Assembly (NCBI GenBank): GCA_030426605.1
Contig: JAUHXM010000002.1
Coordinates: 59,482-123,481 of the forward strand
DNA from: Phycisphaerae bacterium
GTDB taxonomy: Bacteria > Planctomycetota > Phycisphaerae > Phycisphaerales > UBA1924
Direction of reading: 5' to 3'
Length of the DNA: 64,000 bases
This document shows, in pieces, positions 57,252 through 64,000 of this stretch. The position numbers and the translations under genes were made by a program. The notes under the pieces are model-generated. The model saw only the letters and a program-made list of their open reading frames with translations, did no database searches and was not told the DNA's origin. Within the stretch, counting starts at the first letter, position 1. The number at the start of each line of letters is the position of its first letter.

Positions 57252-59885
57252 TCACCCCTGCGGCGAACGTTCCGAGATCATCCGGTCGATCGCGTCGAGG
57301 CGCTTCTTGTGCTGCTCGCGGTCGGGCTCGAGTTGCACCAGCGCCGCCAGGTGCCGGCGGGCGGCGTCGAGGTTGCCCGCGAGGATCGCGACGCGTGCCG
57401 CCCGCTCACGCTCGCGCGCGTCGTAGGGCGCGATCATGACCGTGCGCTCCGCGTGCGCGTGCGCCTTGGCGTGATCGCCCGCGGCTTCCGCGAGGCGCGC
57501 GAGCTCCGCCGCGAACGCCGGCGTGCTCTGCTCGCGCGCGTCGAGGAACTCCAGGTGCGGCACCGCCCGCTGCTGGGTCTCCGGGTCGTCCGACGACAGG
57601 TACACCCGCGAGAGCAACCGGTGGGGCGTGCCCGCGACGGGCACCGCGTCGGCGAACGCCTCGATCAGCGGTAGCATGCCGTCCGTGGGGGTGCCGCCCG
57701 TCTCGCGCAGCGCCATCGCGAGGCGCTCCTCGAGAACCTCCGGGTGGTTGGGGAACTCGGCGAGCCACAAGTCGAGCCGTGCCTTGTCGCCCGCGGCGTC
57801 CACCGGGTCCACGCCGTCGCGGGCGCCGAGCTCCTCGAACGTCGGCACCCCGTCGGGCAGCTCGAGCCCGACGCGGATCAGGTCCTCGTGCGCCCACTCC
57901 TCAAAGTCCGCAAGGAACCGCTCGACGGGGATCTCCAGCACCGTCTCGAACGCCTGCGTGTCCGAAGCGCCGCGCCCGACCTCGTCGAGGATCCGCCTGG
58001 GCGCCTCGGGCCCGAACCGCTCGTTCACGTACTCGATCAGCCACTCGCCCTGCGCGTACGCGAGCGAGCGGTCGCTCGGGTGCTCCGGGCGCACGAACGC
58101 GACGTTGATCGAGCGCAGGTCGAACAGGCGGCCCTGCTCGAACGCCCGCGCGAGCAGCCCCCACGAGCCCTCGTCGCGCGGCGCGTCTTCGAGGAACACG
58201 CTCATGCCCTCGGTCATCCAGTGCGGGATGCGGTTGCTCGACCGGCTGAGCGTGACGGTGTGCGTGAACTCGTGCTGCAGCACGCGGGCCCAGTCGAACG
58301 GGCCGGTGCGCTTGCCGGGCCCGGCGCGCGGCGCCTCCATCGCGATGAGCGGTCCCGTGCTCGCCGCGATCGTCCACAGTTCGGGCATCCCGGTGATCCG
58401 CACCGCGAAGTGCGCGTGGTCGGGCAGCACGTCGATGATCGTCTTCTCGGTTGGTTCGTGATCGATCCCGCCCACGGCGTCGCCCGTCACGCGGTCGTAC
58501 AGACGCTCGAGATGCATCGGCATCTCCTGCGCAAACACCGCGTCGATGCCGTCCGCGTACCGGATCACGAAGTGGTCCGTCTCGATCGTCTCGTACCGCG
58601 CGACCTCCTGCGCCAGCTTCAGCGAGTTGTTCGCGCGAGAATTGAACGGGTCGAGCTGCGTCGCGAGGCTGAGCAGCTCGATCGCGATCGAGTCACGCCC
58701 CGCCTGCAACTCCATGAGCCCCAGCTCCATGGGCGCGGTCGAGTCGTTGGGCAGCCGCCGGGCGGCTTCCTCGAGGTACGCCGGCGCGATGTGGTACTGC
58801 CGCGCCTCGGCGAGCACCGCCCCGACCGTGAGCGGCCCGATCGCGGCGCCGGGGGAGAGCTCGTCCAAGCGTTCGAGCACGGCGTCCGCCTCGTCCGTCC
58901 GCGCCCCGACCGCCCACGCCGCGGCGTCCAGCGCGAGCGCCTCGCGGTGATCCGGGAACCGCGCCAGCACCGGCGAGAGCGCGATCCGCGCCTCCTCGAC
59001 GTTCCGCTGGCGCAGCCACGCGCCCGCCTCGATCAGGTGCGCCTCGACCGACCCGAGCGCCCGCGCATCGTCGATCAGATCCGGGTCCATCGCGAGCCGG
59101 TCGAGCTCGGCCGCGATCGCGTTCATCGCGTCGAAGTTGAACGCGTCCACCGCGAGCCGGCCACGCAGCGCCAGCGCCTCGGCGCAACGCGGGTTGAGCC
59201 CGAGCACCTCGTCGATCGCGGCGTTCGCCTCCGCCCGGTTGTGCCGCTCGTACAGCAAAATCGCCTCGGCGAGCCGAACACGCCAGTCGAGCCGGTCGAT
59301 CTCGTCGCGGGCGCGCCCCAGCAGCCCGAGCATCGCGCGGAAGTCCCCGCCGTCGCCCAGCTCGCTGCCCAGCACGCGCGCGCGGATCATCAGCGCCCGC
59401 ACGCCCTCGGCGATGTCCCCCGTGTCGTCCACGCGCCGCGACGCGAACAGCTCCACGATCGGCTCAACCGCACGGGCCGCCTCGTCGTGCCGCCCGAGCG
59501 TGAACAGCGCCTCGGCGTGCAGCCGCACGGCGCGCACGCCGGGCTCGGCGCCCCGCAGGATCTCGAACACCTCGCCCGGCTCGCCGCGCCGGATCGCCGC
59601 CTCGGCACGGTCCGCGGGGTCGGCCTTGTCAGACATCAGCGACGGGTGGTCGTACCGCCCGAGCATGAGCGCCGCCGCCGCGGTGTGCGACGTGGTCTCA
59701 AGATCTTCCGAGGTCCAAACGCCGTGGAAGCGCCGGAGTTCGGCCCGTTCCTCGTCGGTCAGGTACGACGCCGCGAGGCGTTCGTTCACCGCCGGGTGCG
59801 CGTGCATCGGGCGCGGCGGCGCATCCTGCCCGACCGCCATCCCCGCCGCGAGCACGAGCGCGAGGGTGCCGAACCGCGCTCTCAC
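57252..59885 (-). CDS. Exported TPR protein with peptidase MA-like zinc motif
   Basis: An 877-residue secreted protein. It begins with a signal peptide (VRARFGTLALVLAAGMAVGQ). Many TPR-like helical repeats span roughly residues 100-450 (AAIDEVLGLNPRCAEALALRG, AAWAVGARTDEADAVLERLD). A zinc metalloprotease-type domain follows, with HEFTH (538-542) and the third ligand E559 in PHWMTEGMSVFLE. This is the peptidase MA/M1-like gluzincin pattern. More TPR follows to the C-terminus. The GTG start overlaps the stop of the upstream LolA-like gene (GTGA), so the two are made together. The substrate is unknown. Confidence 0.78.
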   Translation of the reverse strand: MRARFGTLALVLAAGMAVGQDAPPRPMHAHPAVNERLAASYLTDEERAELRRFHGVWTSEDLETTSHTAAAALMLGRYDHPSLMSDKADPADRAEAAIRRGEPGEVFEILRGAEPGVRAVRLHAEALFTLGRHDEAARAVEPIVELFASRRVDDTGDIAEGVRALMIRARVLGSELGDGGDFRAMLGLLGRARDEIDRLDWRVRLAEAILLYERHNRAEANAAIDEVLGLNPRCAEALALRGRLAVDAFNFDAMNAIAAELDRLAMDPDLIDDARALGSVEAHLIEAGAWLRQRNVEEARIALSPVLARFPDHREALALDAAAWAVGARTDEADAVLERLDELSPGAAIGPLTVGAVLAEARQYHIAPAYLEEAARRLPNDSTAPMELGLMELQAGRDSIAIELLSLATQLDPFNSRANNSLKLAQEVARYETIETDHFVIRYADGIDAVFAQEMPMHLERLYDRVTGDAVGGIDHEPTEKTIIDVLPDHAHFAVRITGMPELWTIAASTGPLIAMEAPRAGPGKRTGPFDWARVLQHEFTHTVTLSRSSNRIPHWMTEGMSVFLEDAPRDEGSWGLLARAFEQGRLFDLRSINVAFVRPEHPSDRSLAYAQGEWLIEYVNERFGPEAPRRILDEVGRGASDTQAFETVLEIPVERFLADFEEWAHEDLIRVGLELPDGVPTFEELGARDGVDPVDAAGDKARLDLWLAEFPNHPEVLEERLAMALRETGGTPTDGMLPLIEAFADAVPVAGTPHRLLSRVYLSSDDPETQQRAVPHLEFLDAREQSTPAFAAELARLAEAAGDHAKAHAHAERTVMIAPYDARERERAARVAILAGNLDAARRHLAALVQLEPDREQHKKRLDAIDRMISERSPQG

Positions 59886-60745
59886 GGCGCGACCCCCCGG
59901 TAGTCCTGGATCTGCACGTCCCACCCCGCCGCCGCGTCGGGCGTCGCCGTCGAGAACGTCAGCTCGGGCAGCGGCGCGTTGATGTCCTTCTCCGGGTCGA
60001 TGAACAGCTGCGTGATCTGCTGATCGCCCGAGTGGTCCACGGCGACGTACATCACGGGCAGCAGGGTCTCGCGGTCAAACCACAGCCGCACGTCGTCCCA
60101 CCGCTCGGCGTACCCCGTGCCCACGCGGGGCTTGAGGTGCAACTGGACCGCGTCCGTAAGGCTCACGAACGCGCGCAGCTTCTCGGGCATCTCCTCGCCG
60201 TCCACCCAGTCCGTCGGCGCGACGAGCTCGGACTCGGCGATCCGCTCGATCCGCTCACGCTCGCGGTCCAGGGGCAACCAGAACGGCGCCGAGCTCGGGT
60301 CCTCCAGCGCGTCCAGGTGCTCGCCCGGCGGCACGATGCGGTACTTCGAGAACACCCGCTCGTCCACGTCGATCTCCGCGAGCCAGGTGCCGTCGAAGAT
60401 GTACCGCCGGTCGATGTCCCGCAGCGCGTCGTTCGCGGCGAACCGCGTGAACCGGATCGCGAACGCCCGGTCAGGCGGGCCGTCCTCAGGGCGGTCGGTC
60501 TTCACCGCCAGCTCGCCCGAGCGCAGCTGCCGATCGTCCGCGAGCGTGTTCACCGTGATGTGCTGGATCTGCGCGCGCAGTGTGTGGATGTCCGCGTCGG
60601 AGGCCTCGATGGCGTCGAGCAGGTCGCCGACCGTCTCAAAGTTCGTCGTCGCGGTCTCGGCGGGCAGCTCGGGCTCGGGCGAGCCCAACGCACCGGGCTG
60701 ACCGGCGATCCCGATGAGTGTCGTCGCGATCAGTGCGTGCATCAT
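59882..60745 (-). CDS. LolA-like outer-membrane lipoprotein carrier
   Basis: A 287-residue exported protein. A signal sequence (MHALIATTLIGIAGQPGALG) is followed by a beta-rich domain resembling the LolA/LppX-type lipoprotein carrier fold (NFETVGDLLDAIEASDADIH, GELAVKTDRPEDGPPDRAFA, RYIFDGTWLAEIDVDERVFS). It may carry lipoprotein or lipid across the periplasm, or be a related lipid-binding protein. AGGAAGGA sits upstream of the ATG at 60745. It is translationally coupled to the TPR/zinc-motif protein downstream. Confidence 0.75.
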   Translation of the reverse strand: MMHALIATTLIGIAGQPGALGSPEPELPAETATTNFETVGDLLDAIEASDADIHTLRAQIQHITVNTLADDRQLRSGELAVKTDRPEDGPPDRAFAIRFTRFAANDALRDIDRRYIFDGTWLAEIDVDERVFSKYRIVPPGEHLDALEDPSSAPFWLPLDRERERIERIAESELVAPTDWVDGEEMPEKLRAFVSLTDAVQLHLKPRVGTGYAERWDDVRLWFDRETLLPVMYVAVDHSGDQQITQLFIDPEKDINAPLPELTFSTATPDAAAGWDVQIQDYRGVAP

Positions 60746-60900
60746 CGCAGGGTCCTTCCTCTCGCGGCCCCCGGGCATCACCGCCCGGATGGGCCCACTG
60801 CTGACGGATCATCCGCCGCCCGTTTCATCGTCCTGTTGTACCGCCCAACCCCGTCGGATGTTCTCGGATCGGGCCTGACGCCGCCGAATCGCCGGTGTGC

Positions 60901-61007
60901 CGTGCCACGGACCCGTCCTCGGGTCAGTGCCGGGTGCCACGGGTTGACCCGCAGGGCAACCCGTGCCCGCAAGCCCCCGAGGTGCACGGCTTGCAAGCCA
61001 AGCCGTG
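60901..61007. repeat. Cluster of three hairpins including a half copy of the dispersed repeat
   Basis: First, a half copy of the dispersed repeat (CACGGACCCG-TCCT-CGGGTCAGTG) lies at about 60905-60928. Second, arms CACGGGTTG (60938-60946) and CAACCCGTG (60957-60965). Third, CACGGCTTG (60985-60993) and CAAGCCGTG (60999-61007). They fill the gap between the LolA-like gene and ruvX, an accumulation site for palindromes. Confidence 0.75.
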
Positions 61008-61017
61008 GCACCCCCGA

Positions 61018-61476
61018 TCAGCTCCCAGGCTCCACCCGATCAATCTCGGCGTCCGGATCTTCGAGGAACGCCCGCAGGATCTCCGCCGCGGCGATCGCGT
61101 CCCGCCGGGCTTTCTTCTGCCCGTGGGTCAGCCCGGACCGCGCCATCCGATCGTCCGCCGCCTGCGAGGTCTTGCGCTCATCGACGAGCACGACCGACCG
61201 CTTGGTGCGGCCCGCAAGCTTGGCGGCGAACGCCCGAACAATCTTCGCCCGCGGGCCCTCCGTGCCATCCATGTTCAGCGGCATCCCGAGCACCAGCGTG
61301 TCGTTCGCGCTCAGTTCGTCCTCCACCCGCATCGCGATCGCGTCGAGCAGCGCCGCCCCCCCCGCCCGGTCGATCGGGATCTCGACAAGCCCAGCGGGCG
61401 AAGCGATCCCCGTGACCGAATCGCCCAGGGCGAGCCCGGTGCGTTTGTCGCCGAGATCGATGGCGAGGAACCTCAT
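61018..61476 (-). CDS. ruvX: RuvX/YqgF, putative Holliday-junction resolvase
   Basis: A 152-residue RNase H-like enzyme. The first Asp motif is FLAIDLGDKRTGLALG; VLGMPLNMDGTEG and LVDERKTSQAADD supply the other conserved sites. The family is essential in many bacteria, with roles in pre-16S rRNA processing and recombination. The ATG at 61476 overlaps the stop of the upstream small membrane-protein gene by 4 bp. Confidence 0.92.
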   Translation of the reverse strand: MRFLAIDLGDKRTGLALGDSVTGIASPAGLVEIPIDRAGGAALLDAIAMRVEDELSANDTLVLGMPLNMDGTEGPRAKIVRAFAAKLAGRTKRSVVLVDERKTSQAADDRMARSGLTHGQKKARRDAIAAAEILRAFLEDPDAEIDRVEPGS

Positions 61477-61751
61477 CGCCGCGGCCACCGATGCAAGCGG
61501 AACCATGCGATCCAGCCAATGGCGTTGAGCAATGTGATCACGACCAAAGGCCAGAACAGGTGGTTCGCCAAGAGCTCACCGCACTGCACAGCGATGCTGT
61601 AGTGATTCGCTGCACCTTCTTCGTTGACCGGGCGGAAATAAGTTCGACGGAACAGATAAGTCAACCAGGACCATCCGAAGCAACAAAGTGTGATGGTGCC
61701 GACCATTACGATCACGAACCAACGCACCCTGGCGTTTGTTGGCTGAGTCAC
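61473..61751 (-). CDS. Small two-TM protein between manC and ruvX
   Basis: A 92-residue protein with two hydrophobic segments (FVIVMVGTITLCCFGWSWLT and LFWPLVVITLLNAIGWIAWF). No known family. The GTG start overlaps the stop of manC (GTGA), and its stop overlaps the ATG of ruvX (ATGA), which supports translation in an operon. GC is clearly lower than in the flanking genes. Function unknown. Confidence 0.62.
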   Translation of the reverse strand: MTQPTNARVRWFVIVMVGTITLCCFGWSWLTYLFRRTYFRPVNEEGAANHYSIAVQCGELLANHLFWPLVVITLLNAIGWIAWFRLHRWPRR

Positions 61752-62845
61752 TTGATCCCGTCCGCCAGCCCCGCGTGCAGCGTCTTGAGGTCCTGCGCCT
61801 TGCTCGCCGGCATCACCAGCGTCGCCCGCTCGGTCCGCACCACGATCAGGTCCTCGCACCCAACGAGCGCGACGGTGTGATCGCTGCCGTCCCCGATCAC
61901 GAGCGTGTTCTTGCACTCGTGCCGCGCAACCTCGACGCCCACGGCGCGGTTCCCGCGCGCGTCCTTGGGCAGCGTCTCGCCGTAGCTCGGCCAACTCCCC
62001 ACGTCGAGCCACTTCACGTCCATCTTGACGCCGACGATCGACACCGCCTTGTCGCCCGACGCCGGCTCCATCACGCCGTAGTCCACGCTCGTCTTGGGGA
62101 GGGTCGGGTAGACGGCGCTGAGCACCTTCTCCTGCTCGGGCGTGCCCCACGCGTCGCGGATTGTCATCAGGCCCGCGAAGTTCTCCGGCGCGTGACGCTC
62201 GAGCAGGTCCATGAACGTCCCCGCGTGGAAGACGAACATGCCCGCGTTCCAGAAGAACGAGCCGGACTCGTAGAACGCCTGCGCCTTGGGCAGCGGCGGC
62301 TTCTCGACGAACCGCTGCACCTTGAACGCCAGCCCGTCCGTGCCGTCGATCTCGCGCCCCTGCTCGATGTACCCGAACCCCGTCGCGGCGTACGTCGGCG
62401 TAATCCCGAACGTGACCAATTTGGTCGGGTCGGCCTCGACCTGCGCCAGACCGACCTCCATCGCGCGCACGAACACGTTCTGCGGCTCGATCAGGTGGTC
62501 CGCCGTCAGCACCGCGAAGACGGCGTCCGGGTCGTCCTTGCCGAAGACCGCCGCCGCGAACCCGACAGCGTTGAGCGTGTCGCGTCCCTCGGGTTCACCG
62601 AGCAACCGCTCGCCCGCGTACGCCGGCAGCAGCTCGGAAATCGCGTCGCGGTACCGCTCGCCCGTGCAGATGTACCGGCGCTCGTCGGGCACGACGCCCT
62701 CGAGCCGGCGCGCGGCGACCTCCAAGAGCGACACCGTGCCGGAGTCCTCGTGGATGAACCGGATCAGTTGCTTGGGCTGCCCCGCGCGGCTCATGGGCCA
62801 CAGCCGTGTCCCCGCCCCGCCCGCCATGATCATCGCGTACCGCAT
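61748..62845 (-). CDS. manC: Mannose-1-phosphate guanylyltransferase
   Basis: A 365-residue GT-A fold nucleotidyltransferase that makes GDP-mannose for surface polysaccharides. The N-terminal signature is YAMIMAGGAGTRLWPMSR, followed by ADHLI and FVEKPP; the latter is the sugar-phosphate binding site. The C-terminus lacks the phosphomannose-isomerase cupin domain found in bifunctional enzymes, so it is monofunctional. The ATG at 62845 is set by the signature. It is followed by the small two-TM gene. Confidence 0.94.
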   Translation of the reverse strand: MRYAMIMAGGAGTRLWPMSRAGQPKQLIRFIHEDSGTVSLLEVAARRLEGVVPDERRYICTGERYRDAISELLPAYAGERLLGEPEGRDTLNAVGFAAAVFGKDDPDAVFAVLTADHLIEPQNVFVRAMEVGLAQVEADPTKLVTFGITPTYAATGFGYIEQGREIDGTDGLAFKVQRFVEKPPLPKAQAFYESGSFFWNAGMFVFHAGTFMDLLERHAPENFAGLMTIRDAWGTPEQEKVLSAVYPTLPKTSVDYGVMEPASGDKAVSIVGVKMDVKWLDVGSWPSYGETLPKDARGNRAVGVEVARHECKNTLVIGDGSDHTVALVGCEDLIVVRTERATLVMPASKAQDLKTLHAGLADGIK

Positions 62846-62903
62846 GAGGGGGGATGCTAGCGGCCAGATCGCCCGGGCTGGGCGACCGACGCTTGGGATC
62901 GGC

Positions 62904-63392
62904 TCAGGAGGCGTTGAGTTTCGCCGCCGCCTTGACGAGCGACTTGAACGCCGTCGCCCCGAGGGTGTCGCCCTCGAAGAGGTCGATCGCGCGCCGTGTG
63001 CCCCCGCCGAGGCTCGCATTGAACAGGCCCTTCGGGTCTTCGAGGGCCGCCCCCTTGGCGAAGGTGAGCTTGACCTTGTCCTTGTACACCTCGCCCGTGC
63101 AGATGATCCCGCCGTGCGACCACACCGGAACGCCCGCCGGGTTCGAGGGCTTACGCCACTTCACCTCCTCGACGACGTTGGGGAGTGCCTGCTGGATGAG
63201 CTCGCGGGCCCGGGCGAGGGTGGCGCCGCGCCAGTCGCCGAGCGAGGCGATCCGGGCGTCGATCGCGTCCGACGCCGACACGTCGGCCGGAGGCGCATCG
63301 GTGGTCCGCGTTCCGCGGGCCGACGAGGGCTTCGAGGGCGCCTGCTTCGCGGGCTTGGTCCTGGCGGCGTTCTTGGATGGCTTCTTCGCCAC
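62904..63392 (-). CDS. DUF1801 (YdhG-like) domain protein
   Basis: A 162-residue protein with a Lys/Ala/Pro-rich leader of about 45 residues (AKKPSKNAARTKPAKQAPSK), similar to DNA-binding tails. The DUF1801 domain follows (LPNVVEEVKWRKPSNPAGVP, WSHGGIICTGEVYKDKVKLT, LFNASLGGGTRRAIDLFEGD). The fold is of the iron-chaperone/YdhG type; the function is not known. The GTG start at 63392 is preferred because the upstream frame overlaps ruvA. It lies 17 bp downstream of ruvA. Confidence 0.83.
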   Translation of the reverse strand: MAKKPSKNAARTKPAKQAPSKPSSARGTRTTDAPPADVSASDAIDARIASLGDWRGATLARARELIQQALPNVVEEVKWRKPSNPAGVPVWSHGGIICTGEVYKDKVKLTFAKGAALEDPKGLFNASLGGGTRRAIDLFEGDTLGATAFKSLVKAAAKLNAS

Positions 63393-63408
63393 GATCAACC
63401 CTCCGGTC

Positions 63409-64000
63409 TCACCGCCCGAAGGCCGCCCCGACGAGCGCGTCCACGGTCTCAATCGGCCCGTCCTTGGCGAGCACCGCCTGGATCTTCCGCTCGGCATCCG
63501 CCCGGCCCTCGCCCAGCGCGACCAGCGCCTCGACCGCCTCGCCCGCGATGCCGGGCAGGCCCTTGGGCTCGGACACCGCCGCCGCATCGAGGGACGCGAT
63601 CTCCGCGCCCGTGAGGAACCCGTCCACCTTGCCCGAGAGCTCGGCGACGATCGTCTGGGCGAGCCGCTTGCCGATTTCGGGGAGCTTCTCCAACGCCTTG
63701 GCGTCCTCCCGGCTGACGGCGCCGGCGATCGCGGCGGGCTCGATCGTCATGGCCCGCAACGCCTTGCGCGTCCCCAGCCCTTTCACGCCCGTCATCAGCT
63801 CGAAGAACTTCCGGTCCGACGCGCTCTCGAACCCGATCAGGCGCGGCACGAAGCTCGCGCCTTGCGTCGTCGATTCGAGCACCGTCTTCGTGTGCAGCGT
63901 CACCTCACCCGTGCGCCCCGAGAGCCGTTCGGCAAGGTACGCCGGCGCAAGCACTTCCAGCACCACGCCCGGCGTGATCTCGACTTCCGCGATCGGCTCG
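63409..64000 (-). CDS. ruvA: RuvA, Holliday-junction branch-migration subunit (5' end outside window)
   Basis: The frame is open to the end of the window and continues with EPIAEVEITPGVVLEVLAPAY, the N-terminal OB-fold of RuvA. The start codon lies beyond 64000. Helix-hairpin-helix segments are visible (FFELMTGVKGLGTRKALRAM, LEKLPEIGKRLAQTIVAELS). The C-terminal region (EAVEALVALGEGRADAERKI) is the mobile domain that contacts RuvB. RuvA forms the tetramer that holds the junction. With ruvX nearby, this window end has several recombination genes; ruvB and ruvC are not visible. Confidence 0.88.
   Translation of the reverse strand, partial: EPIAEVEITPGVVLEVLAPAYLAERLSGRTGEVTLHTKTVLESTTQGASFVPRLIGFESASDRKFFELMTGVKGLGTRKALRAMTIEPAAIAGAVSREDAKALEKLPEIGKRLAQTIVAELSGKVDGFLTGAEIASLDAAAVSEPKGLPGIAGEAVEALVALGEGRADAERKIQAVLAKDGPIETVDALVGAAFGR

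Noticed and set aside
61473..62150. A longer version of the small two-TM protein starting far upstream
   Set aside because: The extra N-terminal part is Arg/Gly-rich read-through of manC in another frame; the GTG at 61751 overlapping the manC stop is the likely start.

Overview
The window is a dense (very few gaps above 250 bp, none above 300 bp), high-GC bacterial chromosome segment. It most likely comes from a planctomycete of the Phycisphaerae type. The taxonomic call is an inference from several features: secreted proteins with a C-terminal small-residue segment and Arg cluster (PEP-CTERM-like), a secreted protein ending in a Cys-bounded dockerin-like motif, a pilin-like protein with a prepilin methylation site, and many GTG starts and 4-bp stop/start overlaps. 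There is no phage, insertion sequence or CRISPR array. The content is mainly core metabolism and information processing, mixed with lineage-specific secreted and membrane proteins.

Layout. 1-3.4 kb: rsmE (cut by the window edge), a secreted prenyltransferase-like repeat protein and an M32 carboxypeptidase. 3.5-6.7 kb: two paralogous class V aminotransferases separated by palindromic repeats, then a small unknown gene. 7-14.4 kb: an EF-G-like GTPase, a two-TM protein, gltX, a BCP-type peroxiredoxin and glnS. 14.4-19.8 kb: an NTF2-like secreted protein, an AraC regulator, a sorting-signal protein, a methyltransferase, and a compact pqiA-pqiB pair. 19.9-28 kb: a pilin-like operon, a PfkB kinase, a methyltransferase, a sorting-signal protein, an HtrA-like protease, a class I amidotransferase, a DNA glycosylase and an orphan. 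28-35.9 kb: carB, an AHSA1/ArsR pair with its operator, glmS and a GNAT enzyme. 36-43.4 kb: a GH35-like protein, a PDZ protein, an APH-fold kinase, yicC, secG and tpiA. 43.7-47.2 kb: a frameshifted lipoprotein, a double retropepsin-like lipoprotein, pckA and tRNA-His. 47.3-56.4 kb: a dockerin protein, a PilZ/pseudo-receiver protein, gyrB, and a tightly coupled rarA-fau-L,D-transpeptidase operon. 56.4-64 kb: a PlsC acyltransferase, a LolA-like/TPR-peptidase pair, ruvX, manC, a DUF1801 protein and ruvA (cut by the window edge).

The most notable signal is not a gene family. Short palindromic elements occur both between genes and inside essential genes. Three housekeeping genes (gltX, carB, rarA) each carry an extra in-frame stretch of low-complexity residues, placed where the family alignment normally has a short loop. 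In each case the extra DNA is a stem-loop. This resembles the coding palindromic elements known from Rickettsia. A second family of paired hairpins recurs in at least three intergenic sites. Other points worth a check are a GH35-like protein without the acid/base Glu, an EF-G paralogue without the catalytic His, a receiver domain with Glu at the phospho-acceptor site, a Shine-Dalgarno-masking hairpin before glnS, and a one-base frameshift in a lipoprotein signal peptide.
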